A stretch of DNA of 5,659 nucleotides from Candidatus Zhuqueibacterota bacterium RBG_16_48_16 (GCA_001771235.1 METF01000120.1:3053-8711), one strand, 5' to 3'; shown: positions 1 to 5,659, counted from the first letter of the stretch. The notes: generated by a model from the letters alone, not told the origin. A program made the numbers and translations.

Positions 1-731
1 ATCTATTAAAAGAAATACAGTCGCTTGAAGCGCAACAAGTCGTTGTTCGCGATAAATTGATCGCCCTGTATCATGCTTTCGTCGACTCGCTGCTAGGCGA
101 ATCGGATGACAAAGCCGTAAGCACTTCGACAAAAAAATCCATAGCTCAACAGCTAAATGAGGCACGGCAAAGATTGGCGCAACTGGAGCTACCGGGGCCG
201 AAACTTTTACAGCAATATGCAACTGCAATTCCACAACTCGACGAAAACGACACTCCCGATGAAATCGAAGCAAAAGCGGATTATTTTAGAGACATGGAAG
301 ATAAAGTGCGGCGCCAGGCCACGTTGATTGGCGAGCGGGTAAATGGCGTGATGCAGGAAATGACCATCCGGAAAAAAATGGCGGAGCTGGTGGATGACAT
401 TCGCTTTTTCGACCAGCGGGATGAAGCCATTGGCCGTTCATCGTCCGCATCTGCAACCTCTTCTGAAGCGCTTACTCCCGCCACGGATGAAGTCCGGGGC
501 AAGAGTGAAGAATTCTCCGCTTATGGTTCTGCAAGCCTGGCCGCATCCACGCAACTGCTGCAATACAATTTTTTAAATCTCTCCTTTTATGAAATCGATA
601 ATTACCTGAGATTGCTGGCCTCGGAAAAACAGAAACTGCTCTTTACTGCGGACAGTCTGGCAAATGCGGCAACCGATCTCGATCGGCAGGCCAAGAAACA
701 GCGACGAGCGCTCGAATCCCCTGACGAATGA
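1..731 (+). CDS. Coiled-coil-rich hypothetical protein, 5' end missing
   Basis: The reading frame is open from position 3 with no stop, so the N-terminus lies upstream of the window. The TTG at 57 is only an internal leucine codon, not a credible start. About 242 residues are visible, ending at the TGA at 729-731. The fragment is highly charged, has no cysteine and no membrane segment, and shows long heptad-like helical stretches: the first ~30 visible residues, then roughly 45-65, 85-140 and again near the C-terminus. A Ser/Ala/Thr-rich low-complexity stretch (SSSASATSS, encoded near 439-465) separates the central helices from a C-terminal part with LLQYNFLNLSFYEIDNYLRLL (split at about 559-621). 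The end is basic (RQAKKQRR). The stop overlaps the start of the downstream outer-membrane-type gene by ATGA, which points to co-translation and a shared envelope role. I do not recognise the family. A partner or regulator of an envelope machine is inference only. Confidence 0.75.
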   Translation, partial: LLKEIQSLEAQQVVVRDKLIALYHAFVDSLLGESDDKAVSTSTKKSIAQQLNEARQRLAQLELPGPKLLQQYATAIPQLDENDTPDEIEAKADYFRDMEDKVRRQATLIGERVNGVMQEMTIRKKMAELVDDIRFFDQRDEAIGRSSSASATSSEALTPATDEVRGKSEEFSAYGSASLAASTQLLQYNFLNLSFYEIDNYLRLLASEKQKLLFTADSLANAATDLDRQAKKQRRALESPDE

Positions 732-1795
732 TATGCCTGCCGCAAAAACTCCTCTGCTGGTGTTGCTTTTTTCTTTTGTTCCTTAGCTTATCCTTTGCCC
801 GGTCTTCAGCATTTCACTCTTGGAAAAGCGACCAGAGAATTTTATTGGGGCTCGAAATCGATGACAACATTGCCGAATCGTTGTACCGCCCGGCAAGCGA
901 CGGCTCCCTCGTTCTAACCTACGAAAATAAATCGGCGCTTCATCATCCGAATAACTCGCTGCTGCTGGCATATTCCGGGGGATTGCAGCTTTACCAAAAT
1001 TACGGATCGGAAAACAAGTCCATCCATGAGGCCAGCGCCAGATTTCAATATTATTACAGGAACGTTTCATTGGGCCTGCACGCCCTGGGAAAATCCAAAT
1101 ACCTGTTCGATAAAAACGGGGATTATAGCCTGCTCTATGTCAACCCTTTTGCCCGTATATCTTTGAACAAGAGACTGGCCCTGATTCCGGGATTCAAATA
1201 CGAGACGTTGAGATATGCCCACTTTCCGGATTTCAATTATGCCGGTGAATTCTTTTCGCTCCTCATGACGGCTAACGTGCACCATAATATCTCCATCAAC
1301 CCTGAGGCGTCTTTCGGCAGCATTCGTCTGAATCGTCCGGCCTATCGGTTGACGCCACCGGATCAATGGATTCCGCAACATGCAAATCATGAGGACGACT
1401 ATATAAATGCGGGCGTGCTCGTCGACTGGTATGTTCGGGGATTGCTTATCAACGCCGGCTATTATTTTCAAACGGCAAAATCGAACAGCGATGGTTTCAG
1501 TTTCGATAAACATCTCGTCAAATTCATCCTCGTCAAACAGCTCGGCCGCTATTTTCTCAAGGGATTTTGCACCCTGGAGAAAAAAAACTATACGGACAAG
1601 ACCGTCCCTTCCTTGCCAATAGATATCGATACGGAGCGCCGGCAAAGCAATTATATCGTTGTGGATCTTTCGCGCGAACTCCGGACGAAAACGACATTGA
1701 CGTTTCGCCTGGCGTGGTATACGAACGAATCTCTTTTGCCTGAAAAATATTACCAAAAAACCCTGGTCAACTTTCTCATCGCCTTTCACTTCTAA
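728..1795 (+). CDS. Predicted outer-membrane beta-barrel protein of unknown function
   Basis: This 355-residue protein begins with a Sec-type signal peptide: Lys7, then a hydrophobic, cysteine-rich core (LLCWCCFFLLFLSLSFA, about residues 8-24) and a likely cleavage near SFA or SSA (residues 22-28). The mature part is a succession of about 14 short amphipathic segments with alternating hydrophobic and polar residues and many Tyr/Phe/Trp, separated by Asn/Asp/Gly-rich turns. Examples are LLLAYSGGLQLYQNY, ASARFQYYYRN, LLINAGYYFQTAK and TLTFRLAWYTN. The protein ends in a terminal strand with a C-terminal phenylalanine (VNFLIAFHF), the classical recognition signal for the BAM assembly complex. The start is fixed by an in-frame TGA at 722-724, making the ATG at 728 the first possible one. 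No strong ribosome binding site precedes it, so translation is probably coupled to the overlapping upstream gene. Passenger or substrate cannot be inferred; a porin, transporter or structural barrel are all possible. The barrel call is an inference from strand pattern. Confidence 0.8.
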   Translation: MICLPQKLLCWCCFFLLFLSLSFARSSAFHSWKSDQRILLGLEIDDNIAESLYRPASDGSLVLTYENKSALHHPNNSLLLAYSGGLQLYQNYGSENKSIHEASARFQYYYRNVSLGLHALGKSKYLFDKNGDYSLLYVNPFARISLNKRLALIPGFKYETLRYAHFPDFNYAGEFFSLLMTANVHHNISINPEASFGSIRLNRPAYRLTPPDQWIPQHANHEDDYINAGVLVDWYVRGLLINAGYYFQTAKSNSDGFSFDKHLVKFILVKQLGRYFLKGFCTLEKKNYTDKTVPSLPIDIDTERRQSNYIVVDLSRELRTKTTLTFRLAWYTNESLLPEKYYQKTLVNFLIAFHF

Positions 1796-1855
1796 TCTGT
1801 CAACAATCTATCATTTCCGTTTACGAAAAATGAGGGTGTCTTTCCTTTAGGAATC

Positions 1856-1874
1856 TTTGTCACGTGTGCACAAA
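1856..1874. repeat. Dyad TTTGT-N9-ACAAA, possible regulator site
   Basis: Two five-base arms are separated by nine bases, the spacer itself containing CACGTG and overlapping the palindrome TGTGCACA (1865-1872). The overall 19-base dyad resembles in size the sites of CRP/FNR or Rex-type dimeric regulators, but it does not match either consensus well. It is about 135 bases upstream of the glgC -35 element and 60 bases after the barrel gene, so its target is unclear. Confidence 0.2.
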
Positions 1875-1952
1875 TTAAAAAAACCGCACCCAAATTGGGG
1901 AATTCCTGCTAAAAAATGCCGTTACGGCTGGTACGATTACACAATTACAAAG

Positions 1953-1966
1953 ATTCTCAAGAGAAT
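1953..1966. repeat. Short inverted repeat, possible operator
   Basis: ATTCTC and GAGAAT form two perfect six-base arms around AA. The site sits about 45 bases upstream of the -35 element of the glgC promoter. That position suits an activator or upstream-binding repressor, but a match of this size can occur by chance. No regulator gene is in the window. Confidence 0.25.
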
Positions 1967-2010
1967 GACAGTCACGCTGAATTGCGACACGGTAGGCGGA
2001 GATTATTTCC

Positions 2011-2039
2011 TTGATAGCTAGGATAATTTTTGGTATAAT
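2011..2039 (+). promoter_or_regulatory. Sigma70-type promoter of glgC-hflK-hflC
   Basis: The -35 element TTGATA (2011-2016) differs from TTGACA by one base. It is followed by an optimal 17-base spacer and a perfect -10 element TATAAT (2034-2039), preceded by TG at 2031-2032 as in extended -10 promoters. Transcription should start near 2045-2047, giving a leader of about 50 bases before the glgC start. This is the only strong promoter visible in the window, and it suggests substantial housekeeping-sigma expression of the downstream genes unless an operator intervenes. Confidence 0.8.
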
Positions 2040-2087
2040 GCACTGTCAAATCCTATTGCTGTCGTCATTGCGTTGACATATCACGTC

Positions 2088-2093
2088 GGAGAG
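2088..2093 (+). promoter_or_regulatory. Ribosome binding site of glgC
   Basis: GGAGAG lies five bases before the ATG at 2099 and supports that start. The first residues after it (MRKVVAIILGGG) match the expected N-terminus of the family. Confidence 0.75.
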
Positions 2094-2098
2094 CGCCT

Positions 2099-3388
2099 AT
2101 GCGAAAAGTCGTGGCAATTATTCTTGGCGGGGGCAGAGGAATGCGGCTTCATCCCTTGACCGGCGTGCGGGCCAAACCGGCTGTGCCAATCGCCGGAAAA
2201 TATCGCCTCATCGATATTCCGATCAGCAATTGCATCAACTCGGGAATTCAGAAAATATTCGTCCTCACTCAGTTTAATTCGGCCTCTTTGAACCGGCACG
2301 TCGGTTTGACATATAATTTTTCTCCCTTTTCGGAAGGCTTTGTGGAAGTTTTGGCCGCCCAGCAAACACCGGAAAGGTCGGACTGGTTCCAGGGTACAGC
2401 CGACGCCGTAAGGCAATATTTGCGCACGCTGAGTGAATTCCAGGTTAATGAATACCTGATCCTTTCCGGCGATCATCTGTATAGAATGGACTACCGGAAG
2501 TTTATTGAATCGCATCGAGAAAGCGGCGCGGATATCACCATTTCCGTTGTGCCTGTTGAAGAATCGAACGCTTCTGACTTTGGCCTTCTCAAACTAGATA
2601 ACAGCAGCAGGGTGGTGGAATTCAAGGAAAAACCCGTGGGCAAAGATCTCAAGCACATGCAGGTCGATACTTCCATCTTGGGGCTCGATAAAAAAGAAGC
2701 CAAAAGCAAGCCCTATATTGCCTCCATGGGCATCTATGTTTTCAAACGGGATACGCTCATCGATCTGCTGCAAAATAACCGCGATCAGCAGGATTTCGGC
2801 AAAGAGATATTACCTTCAGCCCTCAGCCAGATGAACGTCATGACCTATCTTTTTAAAGACTACTGGGCAGATATCGGGACAATCGGTGCATTCTACAATG
2901 CCAATATTTCGCTGGTCAAATATCCCAACCCCGAATTCAGTTTTTATGATTCGAGTGCGCCCATTTTTACCAGGCAGAGATTTCTCCCTCCCTCCAAAAT
3001 CGTCAATACCGCCATCGTTCAATCCCTGGTCTGCGAGGGATGCATTATTGAAAATGCCGTGATCCGAAAATCCATCATCGGCATTCGTTCGTATATCTCG
3101 GATAATGTGACCATCGAGGATTCCCTGATCATGGGCGCGGATTACTACCAATCAAAGGAAGAGAGACAGACGGACCTGGAAGACTCGTTCCCCCCGGTCG
3201 GCATCGGCAAAAATACAACGATAAAAAAATCGATCATTGACAAAAACGCTCGTATTGGTAAAAATGTGCAGATTATCAATAAAGAATGCGTTGCGGAGCT
3301 GAACCGTGAGGACGAGGGCTATTGGATTAGAGACGGCATTGTCATTGTTACCAAGAATGCCGTCGTCAAAGATGGTACGGCCATTTAA
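2099..3388 (+). CDS. glgC: Glucose-1-phosphate adenylyltransferase (ADP-glucose pyrophosphorylase)
   Basis: GlgC makes ADP-glucose and pyrophosphate from ATP and glucose-1-phosphate, the committed and allosterically controlled step of bacterial glycogen synthesis; it acts in the cytoplasm as a tetramer. The 429 residues are full length. The N-terminal nucleotidyltransferase domain (about 1-275) shows the Gly-rich loop GGGRGMRLHPLT (10-21), KPAVPIAGKYRLIDIP (26-41), WFQGTADAVRQ (96-106), SGDHLYRMDY (123-132, with the catalytic Asp125), FKEKP (175-179, with the sugar-phosphate lysine Lys178) and YWADIGTIGAFYNAN (255-269). The C-terminal part (about 300-429) is a left-handed beta-helix of hexapeptide-like repeats. 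The sequence follows the cyanobacterial/plant type far more closely than the E. coli type: NSASLNRH, VEVLAAQQTPE, SLIMGADYYQ, IDKNARIGKNVQIIN. It carries Arg294, Lys382 and Lys419, the positions I recall as the phosphate and 3-phosphoglycerate effector residues of Anabaena GlgC. It is the first gene of the unit, with hflK following after 35 bases. Identity is secure; the effector is inferred. Confidence 0.97.
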   Translation: MRKVVAIILGGGRGMRLHPLTGVRAKPAVPIAGKYRLIDIPISNCINSGIQKIFVLTQFNSASLNRHVGLTYNFSPFSEGFVEVLAAQQTPERSDWFQGTADAVRQYLRTLSEFQVNEYLILSGDHLYRMDYRKFIESHRESGADITISVVPVEESNASDFGLLKLDNSSRVVEFKEKPVGKDLKHMQVDTSILGLDKKEAKSKPYIASMGIYVFKRDTLIDLLQNNRDQQDFGKEILPSALSQMNVMTYLFKDYWADIGTIGAFYNANISLVKYPNPEFSFYDSSAPIFTRQRFLPPSKIVNTAIVQSLVCEGCIIENAVIRKSIIGIRSYISDNVTIEDSLIMGADYYQSKEERQTDLEDSFPPVGIGKNTTIKKSIIDKNARIGKNVQIINKECVAELNREDEGYWIRDGIVIVTKNAVVKDGTAI

Positions 3389-3410
3389 ATATTTTTCTGT
3401 TAACCAAAAA

Positions 3411-3417
3411 AGAGAGG
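3411..3417 (+). promoter_or_regulatory. Ribosome binding site of hflK
   Basis: AGAGAGG lies six bases before the ATG at 3424. The glgC-hflK gap of 35 bases holds no hairpin with a T-run, so read-through from glgC is expected. Confidence 0.7.
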
Positions 3418-3423
3418 TAAATC

Positions 3424-4410
3424 ATGAATCGACGTGTGATCAACATTGGCGGAGAAAATATCGAAATTCCCTCTTTCGATAACCGCTGGATTTTTTACAT
3501 TGCTTTGGGAATTGCGCTTTTGTGGTTCATCTTCTCCACCGCCTACACCGTAGATGCCGATGAAGTTGGCGTCATACAGCGATTCGGCAAATACGTGCGC
3601 ACCACGCAACCGGGCCTTCATTTCAAGCTGCCCTGGGGCATAGAAACCATAAAAAAAGTCAAAATACAGCGCGTCTTCAAAGAAGAATTCGGCTTCAGGA
3701 CGGCACAGCCGGGCATCAAGACCGAGTACGCTGGCGGCGACTTTTCCGCAGAGTCGCTCATGCTCACCGGCGATTTGAATTCCGCCCTGGTCGAGTGGAT
3801 CGTTCAATATCGCATTAAAGACCCGGCACATTATCTCTTCAAAGTGCGCGACGTCGAGTCGACGATCCGGTATGTTTCCGAATCCATCATGAGGCAGGTG
3901 GTCGGCGATAACAGTGTCGATGAGGTCATCATCCTGAGACGGAAAGAAATTGCCCTGGAAGTGGGGGATCTCATGCAAAAGCTTTTGGACGAATATGAAA
4001 CCGGCATCGATATCGTCACGGTCAATTTGCAGGATGTCAATCCCCCGGTGCCGGTGCAGCCCGCATTCAATGAAGTCAATGAAGCGCGACAGGAACGAGA
4101 GCGCATCATCAACGAGGCCTGGGAGGCCTATAACAGTGTGATCCCAAAAGCAAAAGGCCAGGCCGAACAGCTCATCTTAGAGGCAGAAGGGTATGCCACC
4201 AACCGGATCAACCGCGCCCAGGGAGATGCTGATAAATTCATCGCCGTCTGGAAAGAATACAACAAGGCAAAAGATGTCACACGGCGCCGTTTATATTTGG
4301 AAATGATGAAAGAGGTGCTTGCGCGACTGGACAAAAAATTCATCATCGATGACAACCTCCGGTCATTCCTGCCTCTCTTACAATTACAGGGAAAGGCGGT
4401 GCAAAAATGA
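3424..4410 (+). CDS. hflK: HflK, SPFH-family modulator of the FtsH protease
   Basis: HflK is an inner-membrane SPFH (stomatin/prohibitin/flotillin/HflKC) protein. With HflC it builds a large cage around FtsH, facing the periplasm, and controls access of membrane substrates to that protease. The 328 residues show a short cytoplasmic N-terminus, one transmembrane helix (about 22-40), then the band-7 domain beginning YTVDADEVGVIQRFGKY (41-57) and continuing through QPGLHFKLPWGIE (62-74) and MLTGDLNSALVEWIVQYRI (113-131). The HflK-typical NPPVPVQPAFNEVNEARQER lies at 207-226, followed by a long charged helix with PKAKGQAEQLILEAEGYA (241-258) and the diagnostic VTRRRLYLEMM (285-295). The Gly/Pro-rich N-terminal extension of E. 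coli HflK is absent, so this copy is shorter than the roughly 420 residues of that protein. The stop overlaps the hflC start by ATGA, as expected for two subunits made in equal amounts. FtsH itself is not in the window. Confidence 0.95.
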   Translation: MNRRVINIGGENIEIPSFDNRWIFYIALGIALLWFIFSTAYTVDADEVGVIQRFGKYVRTTQPGLHFKLPWGIETIKKVKIQRVFKEEFGFRTAQPGIKTEYAGGDFSAESLMLTGDLNSALVEWIVQYRIKDPAHYLFKVRDVESTIRYVSESIMRQVVGDNSVDEVIILRRKEIALEVGDLMQKLLDEYETGIDIVTVNLQDVNPPVPVQPAFNEVNEARQERERIINEAWEAYNSVIPKAKGQAEQLILEAEGYATNRINRAQGDADKFIAVWKEYNKAKDVTRRRLYLEMMKEVLARLDKKFIIDDNLRSFLPLLQLQGKAVQK

Positions 4411-5351
4411 AAAGACGAATCTATTACTTGTACATTCCGCTGGTACTTTTGGCCATCATCCTGGTGAGCGACGCGGTTTTTATCGTTGACGAAACAAAAC
4501 AGGTCATTATCACCCAATTTGGTGAACCGATAGGACAGCCGATTACTTCGGCGGGCCTGCACGCCAAAATTCCTTTTATCCAGAAAACTACGTTTTTTGA
4601 AAAACGCATTATGGAATGGGATGGCGACAGGAATCAAATTCCCACCCAAGATAAGAAATATCTTTTGGTGGACACCTTCGCACGCTGGCGCATTGTCGAT
4701 CCTCTGAAATTCTATCAATCGGTCAACAACGAAAGAAACGCGCTGGGCCGGCTAGACGATATCATCGACGGCATTACCCGGGATTTTATCAGCGAGAATA
4801 TGTTGATCGAGGTGGTGCGTAATTCAAATCGCGAAATGACCATCACTTCGGAGGAGGAGACCTCATCCTCAACAGCAACAGCGGACTCGCTGACGATTTC
4901 TCTGGGCCGGGAATTCATTACCGATGCCATTCTTCAAAAAGTACGACAGACCGTGCCGCAGTACGGAATCCAGATCGAAGACATACGCATCAAACAGGTG
5001 AATTATATCGATGAAGTCCGCAACAAGGTTTTTGACCGGATGATCTCCGAAAGAAAGCGAATTGCCCAGCTTTACCGTTCCGAAGGACAGGGAAAAAAGG
5101 CCGAAATCGAAGGGCAAAGGCAAAAGGAGCTGCAGCGGATTTCTTCCGAGGCGTACAAAAGAGCAGAACAGATAAAGGGTGATGGCGATGCGAAAGCGAC
5201 GGAAATATATGCAAATGCCTATTCAAAAGACGCTGATTTTTACTCTTTCCAGCAAACACTGGAAAGCTATCGCGCTACCATCGACACGACGAGCACGGTT
5301 ATCCTGAGCACCGATTCGGACTATTTGAAATATTTAAAAACGATCAAATAA
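4407..5351 (+). CDS. hflC: HflC, SPFH-family modulator of the FtsH protease
   Basis: HflC is the partner of HflK in the FtsH-surrounding complex. The 314 residues begin with a single transmembrane helix (about 6-25), with a basic N-terminus (MKRR) on the cytoplasmic side. The band-7 domain then shows FIVDETKQVIITQFGEPIG (25-43), GLHAKIPFIQ (50-59) and the HflC-characteristic WDGDRNQIPTQDKKY (71-85) and VDTFARWRIVDPLKFYQSV (88-106). A region rich in Glu, Ser and Thr (about 145-162) forms a probable flexible insertion before LGREFI (166-171). A long coiled coil follows, with RIKQVNY (194-200), RMISERKRIAQLYRSEGQGK (211-230) and SEAYKRAEQIKGDGDAKA (247-264). The C-terminus keeps the signature ILSTDSDYLKYLK (299-311). 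The ATG at 4407 overlaps the hflK stop; a purine-rich GGGAAAGGCGG at 4389-4399 can serve as ribosome binding site. An intrinsic terminator follows closely, ending the unit. Confidence 0.95.
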   Translation: MKRRIYYLYIPLVLLAIILVSDAVFIVDETKQVIITQFGEPIGQPITSAGLHAKIPFIQKTTFFEKRIMEWDGDRNQIPTQDKKYLLVDTFARWRIVDPLKFYQSVNNERNALGRLDDIIDGITRDFISENMLIEVVRNSNREMTITSEEETSSSTATADSLTISLGREFITDAILQKVRQTVPQYGIQIEDIRIKQVNYIDEVRNKVFDRMISERKRIAQLYRSEGQGKKAEIEGQRQKELQRISSEAYKRAEQIKGDGDAKATEIYANAYSKDADFYSFQQTLESYRATIDTTSTVILSTDSDYLKYLKTIK

Positions 5352-5370
5352 ACACCATATCGAATAATGG

Positions 5371-5411
5371 GAAAAAAGGCTTTTTGGAATATTTCCATGA
5401 AGCCTTTTTTT
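5371..5411 (+). terminator. Intrinsic terminator after hflC
   Basis: AAAAAAGGCTT (5372-5382) pairs perfectly with AAGCCTTTTTT (5400-5410). The stem continues inward past one T-T mismatch with TGGAA (5385-5389) against TTCCA (5393-5397), leaving a three-base loop. The T-run at 5405-5411 completes a rho-independent terminator starting 20 bases after the hflC stop. Because the upstream arm begins with an A-run, the same structure could also work for transcripts from the other strand. Confidence 0.92.
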
Positions 5412-5458
5412 ATGAGCCGGAACAAGAAGCTGACCCGAACCAATCATCATAAAATAAC

Positions 5459-5462
5459 AGGA
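5459..5462 (+). promoter_or_regulatory. Possible ribosome binding site deciding a GTG start
   Basis: AGGA is placed nine bases before the GTG at 5472. The alternative in-frame starts are poorer: the ATG at 5412 directly abuts the terminator T-run and would have no binding site outside the hairpin, and the ATG at 5520 has only T-rich sequence upstream and would remove the basic start of the signal peptide. TAAAAT at 5450-5455 resembles a -10 box but has no good -35 partner. Confidence 0.4.
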
Positions 5463-5471
5463 TCAACACAG

Positions 5472-5659
5472 GTGCCCTGCCGGAAAAAACATTTACTCCT
5501 TTTGTTTTTCGATTCATTTATGGCAATCTTTTTCCTGCTCTTTTGGGCGCGTCCTGCTTTTACCTCAGAGCGAGAATTTGAAAGAATACGCCTGGCGTAC
5601 TCTGCGCCGGTTCTTCCGCCGAAAAGTCTGATCCCTTACAAACAACTATCCCAGCCAAC
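5472..5659 (+). CDS. Exported or membrane-anchored hypothetical protein, 3' end missing
   Basis: An open frame runs from at least 5412 to the window end without a stop. I place the start at the GTG at 5472, giving 62 complete visible codons. The N-terminus is a typical signal peptide or membrane anchor: a basic start (PCRKKH, residues 2-7), a long hydrophobic stretch (about residues 8-25, LLLLFFDSFMAIFFLLFW), then ARPAFT-SE as a possible signal peptidase I region near residues 26-33. An aspartate within the hydrophobic core (residue 14) is unusual. What follows (EREFERIRLAYSAPVLPP) is charged, then Pro-rich, and too short to assign a family. It follows the hflC terminator, so it should have its own promoter, which I cannot identify with confidence. 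If translation began at the ATG at 5412, the protein would gain 20 residues, mostly polar and basic. Confidence 0.6.
   Translation, partial: MPCRKKHLLLLFFDSFMAIFFLLFWARPAFTSEREFERIRLAYSAPVLPPKSLIPYKQLSQP

Larger units (their letters stand above)
1796..2098. other. Intergenic region with dyads and the glgC promoter
   Basis: This gap of 303 bases separates the barrel gene from glgC. I see no tRNA, no coding potential of note and no convincing terminator for the upstream unit. It contains a cluster of short inverted repeats: TTCCT-TT-AGGAA at 1842-1853, TTTGT-N9-ACAAA at 1856-1874, CCCAA-A-TTGGG at 1889-1899, GCCGT-T-ACGGC at 1918-1928 and ATTCTC-AA-GAGAAT at 1953-1966. It also holds a direct repeat ATTACA-CA-ATTACA at 1936-1949. 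The last 90 bases hold the promoter, leader and ribosome binding site of glgC. The dyads may be operators, but none is long enough to be certain. Confidence 0.7.

Noticed and set aside
57..59. TTG as start of the first protein
   Set aside because: The frame is open with helix-like coding sequence upstream to the window edge and no ribosome binding site before the TTG, so the gene is truncated rather than starting here.
1067..1789. Long open frame of 240 codons on the minus strand
   Set aside because: It lies wholly opposite the barrel gene, which has a clear signal peptide and terminal strand. Its translation has no recognisable domain and looks like the complement of the real gene.
1911..1928. 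GCCGT-T-ACGGC beside an A-run, resembling a minus-strand terminator
   Set aside because: Only about four base pairs can form around a three-base loop, too short for a credible terminator, and no minus-strand gene is nearby to need it.
2073..2078. Perfect TTGACA, a possible second -35 element
   Set aside because: The matching -10 position falls on the glgC start codon region and contains no TATAAT-like sequence.
1796..2098. tRNA, riboswitch or CRISPR in the long gap
   Set aside because: I see no cloverleaf, no T-loop GTTCGA-type motif, no known riboswitch core and no regularly spaced repeats.
3400..3978. Minus-strand open frame of 192 codons
   Set aside because: It is antisense to hflK, whose identity is secure, and has no recognisable domain of its own.
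4128..4718. Minus-strand open frame of 196 codons
   Set aside because: It is antisense to the hflK-hflC junction. Both sense genes are unmistakable, so this is a by-product of their codon use.

Overview
The window comes from a diderm (Gram-negative) bacterium. It encodes a signal-peptide-bearing protein that reads as an outer-membrane beta-barrel, and the HflK/HflC pair of inner-membrane SPFH proteins. All genes lie on the + strand, base composition looks balanced and even, and nothing indicates an insertion sequence, phage, tRNA, rRNA or CRISPR. The phylum cannot be fixed from sequence alone. The glucose-1-phosphate adenylyltransferase is of the cyanobacterial/plant type, but the other genes do not look specifically cyanobacterial. 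An uncultured or little-studied diderm lineage (for example a Calditrichota/KSB1-like group) is a low-confidence guess.

Region 1 (1-1795) holds the end of a coiled-coil-rich protein of unknown function whose start is outside the window. Its stop codon overlaps by four bases (ATGA) the start of a 355-residue predicted outer-membrane beta-barrel. The two are almost certainly co-translated. Together they look like part of an envelope-associated locus that continues upstream; neither is a family I recognise.

Region 2 (1796-2098) is a noncoding gap of about 300 bases. It contains several short inverted repeats and a near-consensus sigma70-type promoter (TTGATA, 17 bases, TATAAT with a TG extension), followed by a short leader of about 50 bases and a good ribosome binding site.

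Region 3 (2099-5411) looks like one transcription unit. It contains glgC (ADP-glucose synthesis for glycogen), then 35 bases later hflK, then hflC overlapping hflK by ATGA, and finally a strong intrinsic terminator just after hflC. HflK and HflC should form the membrane complex that surrounds and modulates the FtsH protease. I know of no functional link between glycogen synthesis and HflKC, so their co-transcription here is the main contextual oddity.

Region 4 (5412-5659) is the beginning of another gene on the same strand. It codes for a protein with an N-terminal signal peptide or membrane anchor and runs off the end of the window. Its start is best placed at a GTG at 5472.

I found no convincing new defence, mobile or RNA system. 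The most open question is the uncharacterised coiled-coil/beta-barrel pair.
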